64,000 bases of DNA from Gambelia wislizenii (Eukaryota; Chordata; Lepidosauria; Squamata; Crotaphytidae). Both the position numbers and the translations under genes were made by a program. Positions within the stretch are counted from its first letter, which is position 1. The number at the start of each line of letters is the position of its first letter. The notes below the pieces were generated by a model. The model did not search any database and was not told the origin of the DNA. It was given only the letters and a program-made list of their open reading frames with translations. Below, one piece after another: positions 11,563-22,149 of the stretch. The DNA lies in NCBI GenBank assembly GCA_030847615.1, contig JAUMIR010000004.1, positions 230,496,501 through 230,560,500 of the forward strand. Reading direction: 5' to 3'.

Positions 11563-12059
11563 CTCCAATCCAGGGGCATGCCAAGAAAGAGAGTAGCTGG
11601 GTTTGTCCACCATGGCACACCTTTCTATTGTTGGGGGACTAATATTTATACCTTATTTCATCCTTAAAGGGTTATTCTGGTTAGGACAAAGCCTAGATGG
11701 CTTTTCCACAGGACAGACAAAAAAACCTGAAACTCAATTGATTGCATTAATGGCTGGGAGATAGGAATTGATGGGTTTATGGCAACCTCACAAGGTTGGA
11801 CAGGAGTGGATTTAAGAGGGACTTCTGTAGGAATAGATAGGAATGGTCACTTAATTGTTTGATTGAATGAATCATTACTGAGGCTTCCAGGACTGGAAGA
11901 AAGGATTAGCACATACCTCCCTAACGGCTATGTTAAGGGCTTTCACACAACCCTAATATGGGTGTTCTTGCCATAATATTCCTAAAACACACACCAGGTC
12001 ATTGTGACATCCAACTGACCTGTTTGCTTTTCCCCAGCTGACATGACTCTGAAAGGTAT
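11563..12059. other. No recognised feature
   Basis: Unassigned DNA. Confidence 0.4.
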
Positions 12060-12560
12060 CCAATATTTCCAATTATGAGATATTGTGGAGAAGGGGTAGT
12101 AGCTATTTGCAGATACCTCTACTGCAGCTCTTCCACCTCTACCTCTCATAAAGTCTGGCAGAATCTCTTTGGTGAAAGCACTTTCGCCTTTTTGGGCTTA
12201 TATTTGCAAACAACACTTTGCTTCAGCTCCTGACTCTCTCAGGTCAAGGGCTATGAGACTTGGAGCAATAAAGCTCCCGTCACAAGGCAGCGGCTGCCAA
12301 ACCTCTTGCCACCTGCTTTTGGGTTCTCTTCTCCTCAACCTCTATCCCCAAAGCAGGTAGCTGAGTTTTAGGCTGGCCCTGACAATATTCTTTCTTCCCT
12401 GACTGGAATAACTTGGTTGGCATCTCTATCACCCAAATGCCTTGCTAGGAGGTCAGTCCGGAGCACCTTCCCCAGCCGACCGCCATCTCTGCCCCCGGAA
12501 CTGGAAGGCCGTCAGGCCAATATTTCCAATTATGAGATATTGTGGAAAGGGGGTAGCAGG
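12060..12560. repeat. ~415-bp insert between 43-bp direct repeats
   Basis: A ~43-bp sequence beginning CCAATATTTCCAATTATGAG occurs at 12060-12102 and again at 12518-12560 with about three mismatches. The DNA between them is more GC-rich than its surroundings. It may be an inserted element with an unusually long target duplication, or the product of a tandem duplication and loss. The 63-codon frame inside it has no recognised motif. Confidence 0.5.
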
Positions 12561-13434
12561 GCAAACTAACAATGGGTGTTAGTATGCAAAACACAAGGCT
12601 TCTCTGTTTTTCACCTTGAAGCTCATCATTCCAAATTGTCTATTGGACTGTGGGTTCCCTCCCCCACAGAAATGTTTACAAATTTTCATGTACTTTTTGT
12701 CTAAATGAATACACTTTGGGTGTGCATTTTTAAATGTATGCATTTTCCTCCTATTGACCAAAACATTTATGTGAGAATTTTTGAAATGTACACATTTTTT
12801 CATGCAAACTTATAAGGATTTCTTTTTGGGGAATCAATTGGATTCCAAGTTCTTAAATTTATTCTATTCTATTCTATTTATTTATTTATACCCACTTTTC
12901 TTCTAAACTGGGATTTACAGTTCTACTATCCAAATTGTGTTTGAATCCACATTCAGAGCTGAACTGGATAAGTTCTGGTTCAAAAAAACTCCTGAAGTGA
13001 AACAATTTTCTTCTTGTTTTTTTTCTGGGGTGTGAGGCCCTGTTCTGGAATAGTATCTTTCTGACGTTTCGCCTGCGTCTGTGGCTGGCAGCCCGGAAAA
13101 AACCCAAGGAAAATCTATGGATGCTGGCTGTGAAAGCCTTCAACTTCACATTGAATTTTCTCTCTATCTTTTTCTCAGTTCAATAGATTCCAAGACAGTA
13201 CAAAAGTTGTCCTGTGCATCCAAATCTATTCACCATGGACTAATACAACAAAGCCTTTTGACCCCCCTGTTTGTCACAAGTTCAAAGGTGGTTTTACATC
13301 ATTCCCATATTTTTGTCACCTACAGAAGCCCTATGGGACAAATGACTGTTCATATGTAATAAGAGTCTCTGTTGAGTTATCATACCAGAACCAATTATTT
13401 TTGTTGAACTCAGATGGCTTTTCTGACCTCACCA
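12561..13434. other. No recognised gene
   Basis: Contains 'tttatttatttatacccact' (12880-12900), which looks like the reverse of an L2-type terminal repeat, and otherwise unassigned DNA. Frames on both strands around 12886-13359 overlap and show no domain. Confidence 0.4.
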
Positions 13435-13740
13435 TTTACCTCTCCTCCTTCCTAAAACAAGAATACCATAACGTGGATCCCGTAGCCAGAGGCCTTTATA
13501 TGCTGAAGAATTCTCTCCCACAGGAAGTTTGGCTGCCCCCCCTCTGCTCTCTTTTCACTGGCAAAGATCTTTCTATTTAAACAGACCTTCAGCTTTTAAT
13601 TGGTGAAGGCAGAAAGTTCTTATAATGGGATATGGTGTATATTTTATCTTTACTATACTTTGTGTGTGTGTTTAACTACAGTATTTTAAATGTTTTAATT
13701 AGCTTGCCTGTTTATTCTTTAAAAAAAATTGTGTTGTATA
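13435..13740 (+). repeat. L2-like 3' fragment
   Basis: Reads like the L2 region just after the reverse transcriptase ('cccacaggaagtttggctgc', 'ctatttaaacagaccttcag') followed by a T-rich 3' UTR. It is truncated before the terminal repeat. Confidence 0.45.
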
Positions 13741-13742
13741 TT

Positions 13743-13865
13743 CAGTCAGCCCTCAACTTTTGCAAAAGTTAGGGGTGGAAGATTCCATGAAAGTGGAAAA
13801 ATAACAAATATAGGCCTGCTATTTTTTTTTTTTTACATGATGCTTTCATGGATACCATAAAGAAA
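13743..13865 (+). repeat. Partial Tigger-like MITE
   Basis: Begins CAGTCAGCCCTCAACTTTTG, the 'CAGT..CCCTC' start typical of Tigger-type elements, then 'ggggtggaagattccatgaa'. The right end is lost where the Penelope-like element begins. Confidence 0.45.
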
Positions 13866-13878
13866 AACCAGAAACTCC

Positions 13879-15015
13879 TTGAGAGAAGATTCAGATCCCA
13901 TCCATATACAAAAAATATCACCTAAAAATCTTTTCCATGTATATATATGGGGAGAAAAAACTCATTGCTTAATATATAGGAACGTTCAAAATGGTCCAGA
14001 GTTGGCAAACTTATACATGGAACGTGAAAGCATCAAATTCGATATGGTATATAATTCCTGTACAGTGAATTTCCTGGATATATATATTCAAATAAATAGG
14101 GGCTCATTTGAAACGAACCTATATAGAAAACCAAAGGATGTTAATTCATTTTTAAGATATGACAGCTATCATACAACGCCTCTTAAAAACAACCTTCCGT
14201 ACTCACAATTTTTACATATTAGAAGAAATTGTAAAATACTGGAAGGGTTTGAAAGGGAATTGAATATTACATGCCTCCAATTTTTGGAGAAAGGCTATCC
14301 CTTAAAGGTTATAAAAGAGGCACAAGACAAAATTCGTAAGTTAGATCGAAAGAAACTTCTCTTTGATTCCAGACCTAAGAGAGCACCCGATAGGGTGGTT
14401 ATACCACTGACCTTTAACACACATTCACAGAGGGTTAAAGAAAGTATTATGAAACATTGGCACTTGCTGGAAAATATACCCGGATATAAAAATAAACCGA
14501 TGTTTGCCTATAAACGTACTCAAAACATCAAGAATATATTAGTACGGGCAGATTTTGATTTTCCAGTAGTACAAAACAGTTTGATTGCTAAGGGACATTA
14601 CATCTGTGGACATTGTTCAGTATGCAGACACAGCAGCAATTTGAAATGTTTCGTGAATACTGCTGATGGTAGAAGTTATGAAATATACAAACTTTTTACA
14701 TGGGCTAGTAAAAATGTCATATACATAATTGAATGCCCTTGCAAATTAATTTATGTGGGGATGACCAGCAGAGCAATAAGAACTCGGATCACAGAACACA
14801 GAAGTTGTATTAAAAACCATAAAATAGAAGCTCCATTGGTAAAACATTTTCTTGAGAAACATCATACCCATGATTCATTCAGATTCTGGTGCATAGATGG
14901 GATATCCAATACTAAAAACATAAAACAATTACAGAAATTGGAACTCAAATGGATTCATTGTTTGAAATCTGAATCCCCGGTGAGTTTTAATGAAAATGTG
15001 AATTGGCTAGTTTGA
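13879..15015 (+). pseudogene. PLE reverse transcriptase (C-terminal part) and GIY-YIG endonuclease
   Basis: A 378-codon open frame whose first codon is TTG, so it is a truncated fragment and not a gene with its own start. Residues ~43-49 (ELANLYM) resemble the end of PLE RT motif B. About 22 residues later comes the motif-D region FLDIYIQ with LYRKPKD and the conserved LRRNC-like 'IRRNCK'. Residues ~241-254 carry a CxxCxxC cysteine cluster (GHYICGHCSVCRHS). The endonuclease runs from ~275: YIIECPCKLIYVGMTSRAIR, then the TEHRS and KHFLEKHH motifs, ending with WI-x-L and PVSFNENVNWL. No YVDD box is present, so it cannot be an active reverse transcriptase. The cysteine cluster places it near the Neptune-type EN+ PLEs, an inference from memory of the family. 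Confidence 0.75.
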
Positions 15016-15400
15016 GTCTTTTGCTGTCCTTTCACACCTTAAATTTCCTCTTAGTTCTTTTCTTGAGTCTTGACAGGATGGTTGCCATCACCAGTTTGAC
15101 TGGTCATAGAAAAGGTTTTGTGAACAGGAGAAGAAATTCATTTAAATTCTGGTGTATTGATGGGATATCTAATACTAAGTACATAAAACTACTACCAATA
15201 TTGGTACTCAAATGGACACATGGTTGGTAAAATTGGACCCCTGGTGGGTAAAGGTGTGGGTGTAAGTGGTTGGTTGAGTTTTTCAATGTCCTTCCACATC
15301 CTAAGTTTTCCCTAGGACCTTTTCTTGAGTCTTGGCAGGATCGTTCCCATTACCAGATCAGCTGGTTATATAAGATACTCTGTGAGCAGGAGTAGTACAT
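14881..15400 (+). repeat. Tandem duplication of the PLE 3' end
   Basis: 14881-15140 and 15144-15400 are two diverged copies of the same sequence. For example, 'attctggtg[c/t]at[a/t]gatgggatat' and 'tcttgagtctt' recur at a constant offset of 262-263 bp. The unit contains the end of the GIY-YIG frame and the 3' UTR. The second copy's frame (15003-15230) is broken. Confidence 0.75.
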
Positions 15401-15470
15401 TGTTGCTTTGGAATTGAGCAGAGTCACATTGTGTGAGCTGTTGAGTTATTATACATTTTGAATGCTTGTA

Positions 15471-15508
15471 GGCCACTGAAGAAGACTGCTGTCGAAACGC
15501 GTCTGGCC
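15471..15508 (+). ncRNA. Hammerhead-ribozyme-like hairpin in the PLE terminus
   Basis: The outer stem GGCCA/TGGCC closes a region with CTGAAGA (15476-15482), a short stem GAC-TGCT-GTC, then GAAA (15494-15497). This matches the order of the hammerhead core CUGAnGA - stem II - GAAA, with CUGAAGA in place of CUGAUGA. PLE terminal repeats are known to carry hammerhead motifs. Cleavage activity of this copy is doubtful because of the altered core base. Confidence 0.45.
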
Positions 15509-15520
15509 TTGAGCTTTTAT

Positions 15521-16013
15521 TATTCACTATTAATAATTTTAGCATTTGCACACTTTTCAGTTGGGTATTGTTACCCTTTTAGAAAATTTAATTTTATTGG
15601 ATTCTCTGCTCCAGGGTTTAGTTATCCTTTCCTTTCGTCATATTGTTGTTTTTCATGATTGGGAGTGGGATTAGTTTATCCTGGTTATTTTTTGGAAGAA
15701 TCCTTCAGTTTGGTTTTTGGTTATATGTTTTGGGTTTTCTGGCTGTAGGGACTTTTGTTGGATTGCTGTCTGATAATATCCCCCATTCCTGTTCTCATCG
15801 CAATCTTCTGACATAGTTTTTGCCATGAATGCTTAAGCTGCAAATGTGCAGGGATGACCGTATGGTTTTAACTATATGTTGGTGTGACTTATATTTTTAG
15901 CCAATTGGGTTCCATATTAGGAGAAAGAGGAGATATAAGCTAGCACACATTGTTAGCTAACACACAATGGAAACTGCTTAATGTGGTATAGATGTGTAAA
16001 TTACTATTACTTG
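15521..16013. other. No recognised feature
   Basis: Possible further PLE 3' sequence up to ~15650 (T-rich), then unassigned DNA. Confidence 0.35.
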
Positions 16014-16092
16014 AACAATTTGATAGCTGCTCTGAGAGCCTTTGTGGCTGAAGAGCAGGGTATAAATACCTAAATTAATGAATAAATATAAA
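16014..16092 (+). repeat. L2-like 3' terminus
   Basis: 'agctgctctgagagcctttg', 'gaagagcagggtataaatac' and a run of aataaata, the standard ending of an L2/CR1-group LINE. Confidence 0.55.
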
Positions 16093-16205
16093 TATAACTT
16101 AAACAGATAAATAAGGGAACATGTGTCAGAGCTTCTGGACAGCTGCTACAAGCCGTTGAGTTGGGATAGGGAAGTGTGGGATGTTGTGACAGCAAGACCT
16201 GAGTA

Positions 16206-16418
16206 CAGTTGTCCCTCTGTATCCATGGATTTAAGTATTCATGGCTTGAAAATATTCTTTTAAAAATAATAATCCAAAAAGCAAACCTTGATTTTGCCAT
16301 CTTATATAAGGGACACCATTTTGCTATGCCATTGCATATAATGGGACTTGAGTATTCATGGATTTGTCGGGGGGGGGGGTTCCTGGAACAAAACCCAGTG
16401 GATATTGAGGGCCCACTG
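16206..16418 (+). mobile_element. Tigger-like MITE, family 1, complete
   Basis: 213 bp between TA dinucleotides at 16204-16205 and 16419-16420. Left end CAGTTGTCCCTCTGTATCC; right end, inverted, CAGTGGGCCCTCAATATCC. The interior phrases 'gattttgccatcttatataa' and 'gccattgcatataatgggac' recur, inverted, at 43880-44117. The TA target and the CAGT..CCCTC termini point to a TcMar-Tigger source. Confidence 0.75.
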
Positions 16419-16424
16419 TATTAA

Positions 16425-17854
16425 CAGCAAGAAGGGAAGAGAGATTAATGGGAGGGGGGCTTTTTGCCATTTTTTTGGTAGAAGTGCTGGGTTTATGTAA
16501 AATTTAATTTGGTTCTACAGGTGAATTTTAACAGTGTCTGTTTTAGCTTGTCATTATGAAATGTATCTTTATGTCAACATTGCCATAAGGTGTGGCTGCT
16601 GTTACAAAAAACAGGTAGGTAAGATAACTAGGAATGGGATGCTATTCTCTCCTCATCATATCTTTAATTTTTTTTTATGATTGGAACTCTGTTGGTTAAT
16701 CCCAACTACACTAGAGCCACTGTATTAATTGCTGAAAGGTAAATCAATGCATAGGTAAATCCAATTGATTCAATAGGTCTAGTCTAGTGAGGACCAACAA
16801 GAGGATTTAGGTCAATTGATCTAGTCATCCCTCCCACTTACAACCTGTCTTTCTGCAAAAACTGGGACTCAAGGTGAGTCAAAACAAGATTTAATTCAAA
16901 CTGTTATAACACAGTTAAATGAATTATATTAAAACTCTTGAATTAAAATCAGTTTGGAAGCATATCATGTTAGCTCATCTTATATTTGACATGAGACCGG
17001 AACATACAGATTCTCCATGTCATATGGCTGGCCTAGTTGTTCATTGTCTGTACAGTTTTCTTGTTCTACATGGTAGATGTACATTTTTTTTTTGCCTTCA
17101 GTGGATTTCACCATTAAACACTGAGTTCAGGAATCTACCCTAGTAAAATTTAGCATGCTCTAATGAGTGAATGGTCTGAACAAAGTTATCTCAGCACACT
17201 GAAGGGAGAGGAATGTGTGGTGTTTACTTAATGGATTCTTAGCCACAAAGGAAACTTACTGTATTTATGGATAGCTGTTCCAAAACAGAATGTGATATCA
17301 GATATTTATGCACAACTGGAGCTTCCCATCTTGTTTAAGTTTACTATTTGTTTTAACCCAGTAGTGCCCCTAAGTGATTTTTATGTTCTAAGCATGACTT
17401 TAAAAAAATATACAGGATAGATTTAAGAGATCCATTCTGGGCATATCTGTCTGCTTCCTTACTTTTTAGTGCTACATCAACAGCGGCCATATTACTTTCA
17501 GTGTCACCACATCACACAGAAAAATGTGGGATTATGGATTGGGGGAAATTTGTAATTGGGAAGGATATTATGATAATGGTGCAAAGGAACATTTGAGGTC
17601 GCACATGTACTCACTCCCCTAAAATAAATATTTCAGCTGCAAGAGAGACATGGACATTATCTGCATTAATTTGTCTACTTACAAATATGGCACAGCTGTA
17701 AATCTTACCTATCAGCTTACCAAGAAGAGTTTTGCTGCATGGAAAGTTATGCATCTAAAATTTTATTTGCATAGGGAAAAAAATCTCCTTATCATGAATG
17801 CTATTTTAATAGTAATTGGACTTTGATAGTGCTTTGGTTGGCTTTCTTAGGTCT
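16425..17854. other. No recognised gene
   Basis: A/T-rich DNA; the short frames carry no motif. Confidence 0.45.
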
Positions 17855-18440
17855 TGTCTATATGGTCAAAATAATATGAATGGTATGCGAATGTACGGCG
17901 ATCTGTTCATACAGACATGCACATAAATACATGTCATTCAGCAGGGGGTCAGCCAAATCCACCACAAAGTCCGTGAGTGTTGCGTCTGGGGCTTCATCCG
18001 GATTTGTTTAAAAGTTCAGTACGACATGCAAATGTGCAATTGTTTGAACACTTGCATTCACACAGATACGAACAGGCAGCATAATCTGATTGGCTAGATG
18101 AGCATGGGGGGTGGGCTAGCAAACAGGGAAAGCACCTGTGGCCGCCACGTTTGATTGTCTGCTAAGCATGGGTCCAGTAAGTTGATCAAACACCGATCTT
18201 ATACTCTTTTTCTTTCTTTTCTTTTCTTTTCTTTTCTTTTTAATATGAACTATCGCTTGTATGCACCGTGGGAAACTTTTTTAATAAAAAAATTGGTGGC
18301 AACAGATTTAAAATTGCAAGTAAATCACTCGCGGCCGCCATCTTGACTAGAGGTCATGTGGAGTTTAGGGAGGCTCTTTGGACCATGAAGACAGGTTTCA
18401 TCATTGTGAATGCCTGCTTTTTTGGACGTGTTTATATTCC
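17855..18440. repeat. Probable MITE with a CGCGGCCGCCATCTT core
   Basis: Starts near 'cttgtctatatggtc' and contains 'attggctagatgagc', a (CTTTT) run at 18208-18241 and 'actcgcggccgccatctt' (18327-18344). The last phrase recurs at 60643-60660 in a similar setting. GCCGCCATCTT matches the YY1 consensus. Boundaries are approximate. Confidence 0.4.
18208..18241 (+). repeat. (CTTTT)n simple repeat
   Basis: About six CTTTT units. Confidence 0.85.
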
Positions 18441-18540
18441 CCCAGCTCCTCATATAGCCAAGACCTTAGACTTCCTTATCCAAGGCAAACTGTGTCCATA
18501 TTCAAAGGCATACATCAAATGTAGGGCCTAGCAAATAATG

Positions 18541-18679
18541 ACAGAGCAGAAAACAGCCATTGACCAAATCTAATATCCCATTTATATTTTACTCTGTAGC
18601 CCAGCCCATTACTAGACCACTAGTTGATGCCCATAGGTACAGTTATTTGCTTTCTCTTTAAAATGCTTCCCCAGCCTGG
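18541..18679. other. No recognised feature
   Basis: Unassigned. Confidence 0.4.
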
Positions 18680-18765
18680 TGCCATCTAGATGGATTGGAA
18701 TACAACTCTTACCATTCAAAGAGCATACTGGTTGGGATTATGGGACTTGTAGTAGAGCATATCTG
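18680..18765. repeat. Eroded fold-back MITE (hAT-like)
   Basis: 'ctagatggattggaatacaa' and 'gggattatgggacttgtagt' form the two arms, as in the 945 and 10505 copies. Confidence 0.45.
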
Positions 18766-20751
18766 TAGTCTTAGAGCCTCTCATATTACAAAAGTTAAAA
18801 AAATGTCTCTTAGAGGTTACTTGCATAGATGTCTAAGAGGTAAAACACCCCTCCAGGGAGACATATCACCTTTGAAGCAATGCTTTTCAGTGGAGTCAGT
18901 TCACATATTCAGCAGCAAATCATGTGCAGCACAAGTTAATGTATACCTACTTGAAACACATCTTGCTCTGTTTAATAGGGTTTGCTCCCAGAAAAGCATT
19001 AATACAATTTGTCACCTAGGCACTGAGAAAGCAAGTACCAGCCACGTACATGTGAACCTGCTGAAAACTGACTGAATTAAGTTGATTATGCAGGATGGCT
19101 GTTCTTTCTTTTGTAGTCATTATTGCTTTTTCCTGCAACTGGCTGGCACTGTTCCTCCTGAGCCAGCCTGATGCTGAATAACCCTCAATTGCAAGATCAT
19201 CTTGGCTGATGAACTTCAACAATGGTGCTGCAAATTGCAAGGTGCTCACTCACATATCTTTTAGGAACAGTTGATTTTGGTGGCAGCCAAACATAATGAA
19301 AATGTAGTTATCCATTACATGATGTGAAGAAAGAAGGGGCGGGGAAACTTGAACAAACTGGGAAAACAGAGCCCCTTATAAAGCAAACGTAAAATCCTGC
19401 ACCTGTGCATGGGAGTCAAAGTAACTTTCCCCCACCCTCCAGTATCACCCCTTTCCTTCCTTTATTTTTACTGCTTCTATTTTCCTTTTTCTCTCCCTTT
19501 CCTTTTTGGTTTGGCATGCTGCCTCCGCTTCTGATAACCTAGGGCCAGTTTCTAAAATCAGAAGGTAACTGGCAAGGTGGAAACCAACTCGTTTCCTCTC
19601 CACCCACAATATTTTGAAAAGCGTGATTTCTAAAGATAGAATGGGAGTGAAGGCAGGGGGGGGGGAGAAAAGTGTTTGTATATCTATATGTGTAAGGGAA
19701 GACCCAGAAATCAAGGAAATCAGAACCATGCCATGTAAAATTGTTACAGCTGTTTCTGGTTTTATTGGCTGTTTCTTTTGGATTCATATTCTCCTGCAAC
19801 TTAATGTGACTGGGAAGGCATGCAGCCTGACATCGCTCTGTGGAGAGAAATCCTGAGGCTAGGAGTGGAGAGGAAGAGGGTGTGGTCATAACTGGGAGGG
19901 TTTGTGGGAGACACATCAAAGTGCAGCCTCTTAATGTATTACAGTAACCCAGGAAATTAAATTCAGATGAAGTTAATAAAAACCTAATAGATTAGAGACA
20001 TAAGATTGTACCCCTATCAGGTCAGGCTCCCATTCTGAGTAATTCACTAGTAGCTGATGGGGAGACTTGATGTTTTTCTTTAGTGGAAAGGACAAGCCCT
20101 TCTCAACCTCCCAAGAGAATGTGTAGCTCTTTGATCTATCTTTCCCTCCCTAAAATTCTTCAAAGAAATCTGGACACCCCACATCCCACACAGGCTTATC
20201 CATGCAAAGGAAAACATACGAATCTACTAATTAAACAGTGTCTCTCACTTGGCTCAGAAAGAAGACAGGAGGTTGTTATTGCTCTGCCTATTTTTAAGCA
20301 TTAGTAGAGCTTAAATCCTGTGGTCATGCGAAAGGGTGGAGGAGGCAGCTACGCTTAAAGGAGACAGAATGCACAAAGGTAGCTGGCCTTAAGGCCGGAG
20401 AGAAAAAGAGTATGAGGCAGGAGAGGACAAATATTTTAATCTTACACACATGCACATCAAATGTGATGCCTGTTTTGATTAGACTGCCATCGGAGCAAGG
20501 CTGCTCATCTCAAGGCATTTCTGCGTTAACTAGCAGAACATGGGAAGGAAATGTGGGGAAATGATGAGGCAATTCTTTATTATCACTGTTTATTACTCTT
20601 TGAACCTCTGTGTACTTTTGCCTCTGTAAAAGGTCCCAATTAAAACGTCCCAAGTTTTACTGTCAATGTAAAAAGTAATCCAAAGTGAAGGAAGGGTATG
20701 CTAACATGGTTCCTGCAGTGGGACGGCCATCTGATCACTCATTCGGAGCGC
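18766..20751. other. No recognised gene
   Basis: About 2 kb of unassigned DNA. Frames at 18695-19075 (126 codons) and 19445-19919 (two overlapping frames on minus) have no domain or conserved motif, and the latter pair overlap in different phases. Confidence 0.45.
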
Positions 20752-20960
20752 TTTCACACTATACAATTATAGCCCTATAATTCCTCTTTCAGGGCTTTGG
20801 GTTCATCATATCAAATCCTAAGATGTGCATTTTTTTTGAGGGGGAGGACCTTTAGATTTCACAGCCAGAGAGCTCTAGTGCCTCACCAAACAACAGACTC
20901 CAGGACTCCATAGGACATAGCCATAGCAGTATAAGGAATAACGAAACATATTGGCCTAAA
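20752..20960. mobile_element. Fold-back MITE, CATGGCAGTTAAAG family
   Basis: Begins 'cgctttcacactatacaatt' and contains 'gagagctctagtgcctcacc' and 'ggactccataggacatagcc'. It is the same plan as the copies at 4812 and 58826, but more eroded. Confidence 0.45.
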
Positions 20961-21083
20961 TCATATTGTCAGTCCTGACTAGAGAAGAGCTATTAATTTG
21001 ATTTAGCTACATTTTGACTCACCATTCAACCATTGACTCAATGGGTTTGCTCTAGCTGGGACTAACAAATAGGATTCCAGCCA

Positions 21084-21405
21084 TTGTTGTTGTCGTGCTT
21101 CCAAGTCATTTCCAAGTTATGGTGACCCTAAGGTGAACCTATCCAGTGGCAGGACTAGGCGTGTGTGGAGAGGCCGAACCACACTAGGTGACACTGTAGG
21201 AGGGAGGGGTGACAGCGGCCTTAGTAACACTACAAAACCTATTACAGGGTATTCTTGGCAAGATTTGTTCAGAGGGACTTTGCCTTTTTCTGAGGCTGAG
21301 AGAGTGTGACTTGCCCAAGGTCACCCAGTGGGATTCCATGGCTGACTGGGGATTTAAACCCTGGTCCCCAGAGTCATAGTCCAATGCTCAAACCACTACA
21401 CCACT
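21084..21405 (-). mobile_element. Sauria-type SINE with a nested 93-bp insertion
   Basis: Minus-strand copy: Bov-B-like tail at the left ('ttgttgttgtcgtgcttcca'), 'gtgacttgcccaaggtcacc' in the middle, and the tRNA-related head at the right ('caaaccactacaccact'). The SINE is interrupted at 21143-21235 by an unrelated short element that duplicated AACCTAT. Confidence 0.8.
21143..21235 (+). mobile_element. Short unclassified transposon (93 bp) inside the SINE
   Basis: The insert starts CCAGTGGCAGGACTAGG and is flanked by AACCTAT at 21136-21142 and 21236-21242. A diverged copy is at 29161-29249 ('ggtggcagcactag..aggtgacacc..ggaggggtgacacc..ccttagtgatac'). The CAGTGGC start is reminiscent of hAT termini, but no matching right end is evident. 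Confidence 0.6.
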
Positions 21406-21419
21406 GACATATTAATTCA

Positions 21420-22030
21420 GAGAACTGAAATTTTGGTTACAACTCCTAGAAGCTTTTGACAACAATGGCAGATTTCTGGGGGATTCATGGAGTTGTAGCA
21501 GAAAAAGGAACGTTTTTGATCAACAGACTACACTGCACTCTTATAATATTATCTACATACAGTAGCCAGTGCATATGCTTCCTTAGCCATGGATGGGTGG
21601 ATGATTTATTTATTCGGATTATTTTTGTTAAAACATTTCTATCAAAAAGATTTAAAGGTGGTTAGCTTTGTATTTTTATATTTTAAAAATTAAAATAATA
21701 AAAAAGTACCAAAAACACAACAGACAACAAAGTAAACACCCAGTGTACTTTCTTGGAGAACAGATGGCACAGAAGGATGGGCCAGGCTGATTCTGGCTTG
21801 TTTCACCTACAAACATATTCATTATGATGTCTATTCTATCTTCTTGTGAAATGAAAGTGCCAATCCAAAAGTGTACCTGGTCACAAAAAGTTTTTATCTG
21901 GGAAAAAAAAAAACACCCACATGTTGTAAAGGTTGATTTCAATAAGCATGCTGCTGCACTTAACAAAACTGAGGACACAAGGCCATTGATACTGGGGTTA
22001 CTGGCTACTTAGAGGGCTACTGTGTGTGTG
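21420..22030. other. No recognised gene
   Basis: A/T-rich; overlapping opposite-strand frames at 21676-22012 are not supported as genes. Confidence 0.4.
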
Positions 22031-22033
22031 GCA

Positions 22034-22110
22034 TGTTGTTGTGTGCCTTCAGGTAATTTCTGACTTATGGCAACCCTAAGCCAGACCTATCACACGGTTT
22101 TCTGAGAGTG
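22034..22110 (-). mobile_element. Sauria SINE, tail half
   Basis: 'gttgttgtgtgccttcaggt', 'tctgacttatggcaacccta' and 'agacctatcacacggttttc' form the Bov-B-like tail and adjoining body. The sequence stops where the CR1 3' end begins. The head half is at 26353-26474, on the far side of the CR1. Confidence 0.7.
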
Positions 22111-22149
22111 TATATAGAATCATAGAATTGTAGAGGTGGAAGAGACCAC

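Larger units (their letters stand above)
13866..15520 (+). mobile_element. Penelope-like element, 5' truncated, with duplicated 3' end
   Basis: Spans the PLE coding remnant (13879-15015), its 3' region, a second partial copy of the same 3' region offset by ~262 bp (15144-15400), and a terminal hairpin with a hammerhead-ribozyme-like core (15471-15508). Tandem partial copies and hammerhead motifs are both known for PLEs. The element is 5' truncated inside the reverse transcriptase. I see no clear target duplication. Confidence 0.7.

Noticed and set aside
18695..19075. 126-codon frame
   Set aside because: No recognisable domain; its start lies in a MITE relic.
19445..19919. 94- and 126-codon minus-strand frames
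   Set aside because: Overlapping phases, low-complexity composition, no motif.
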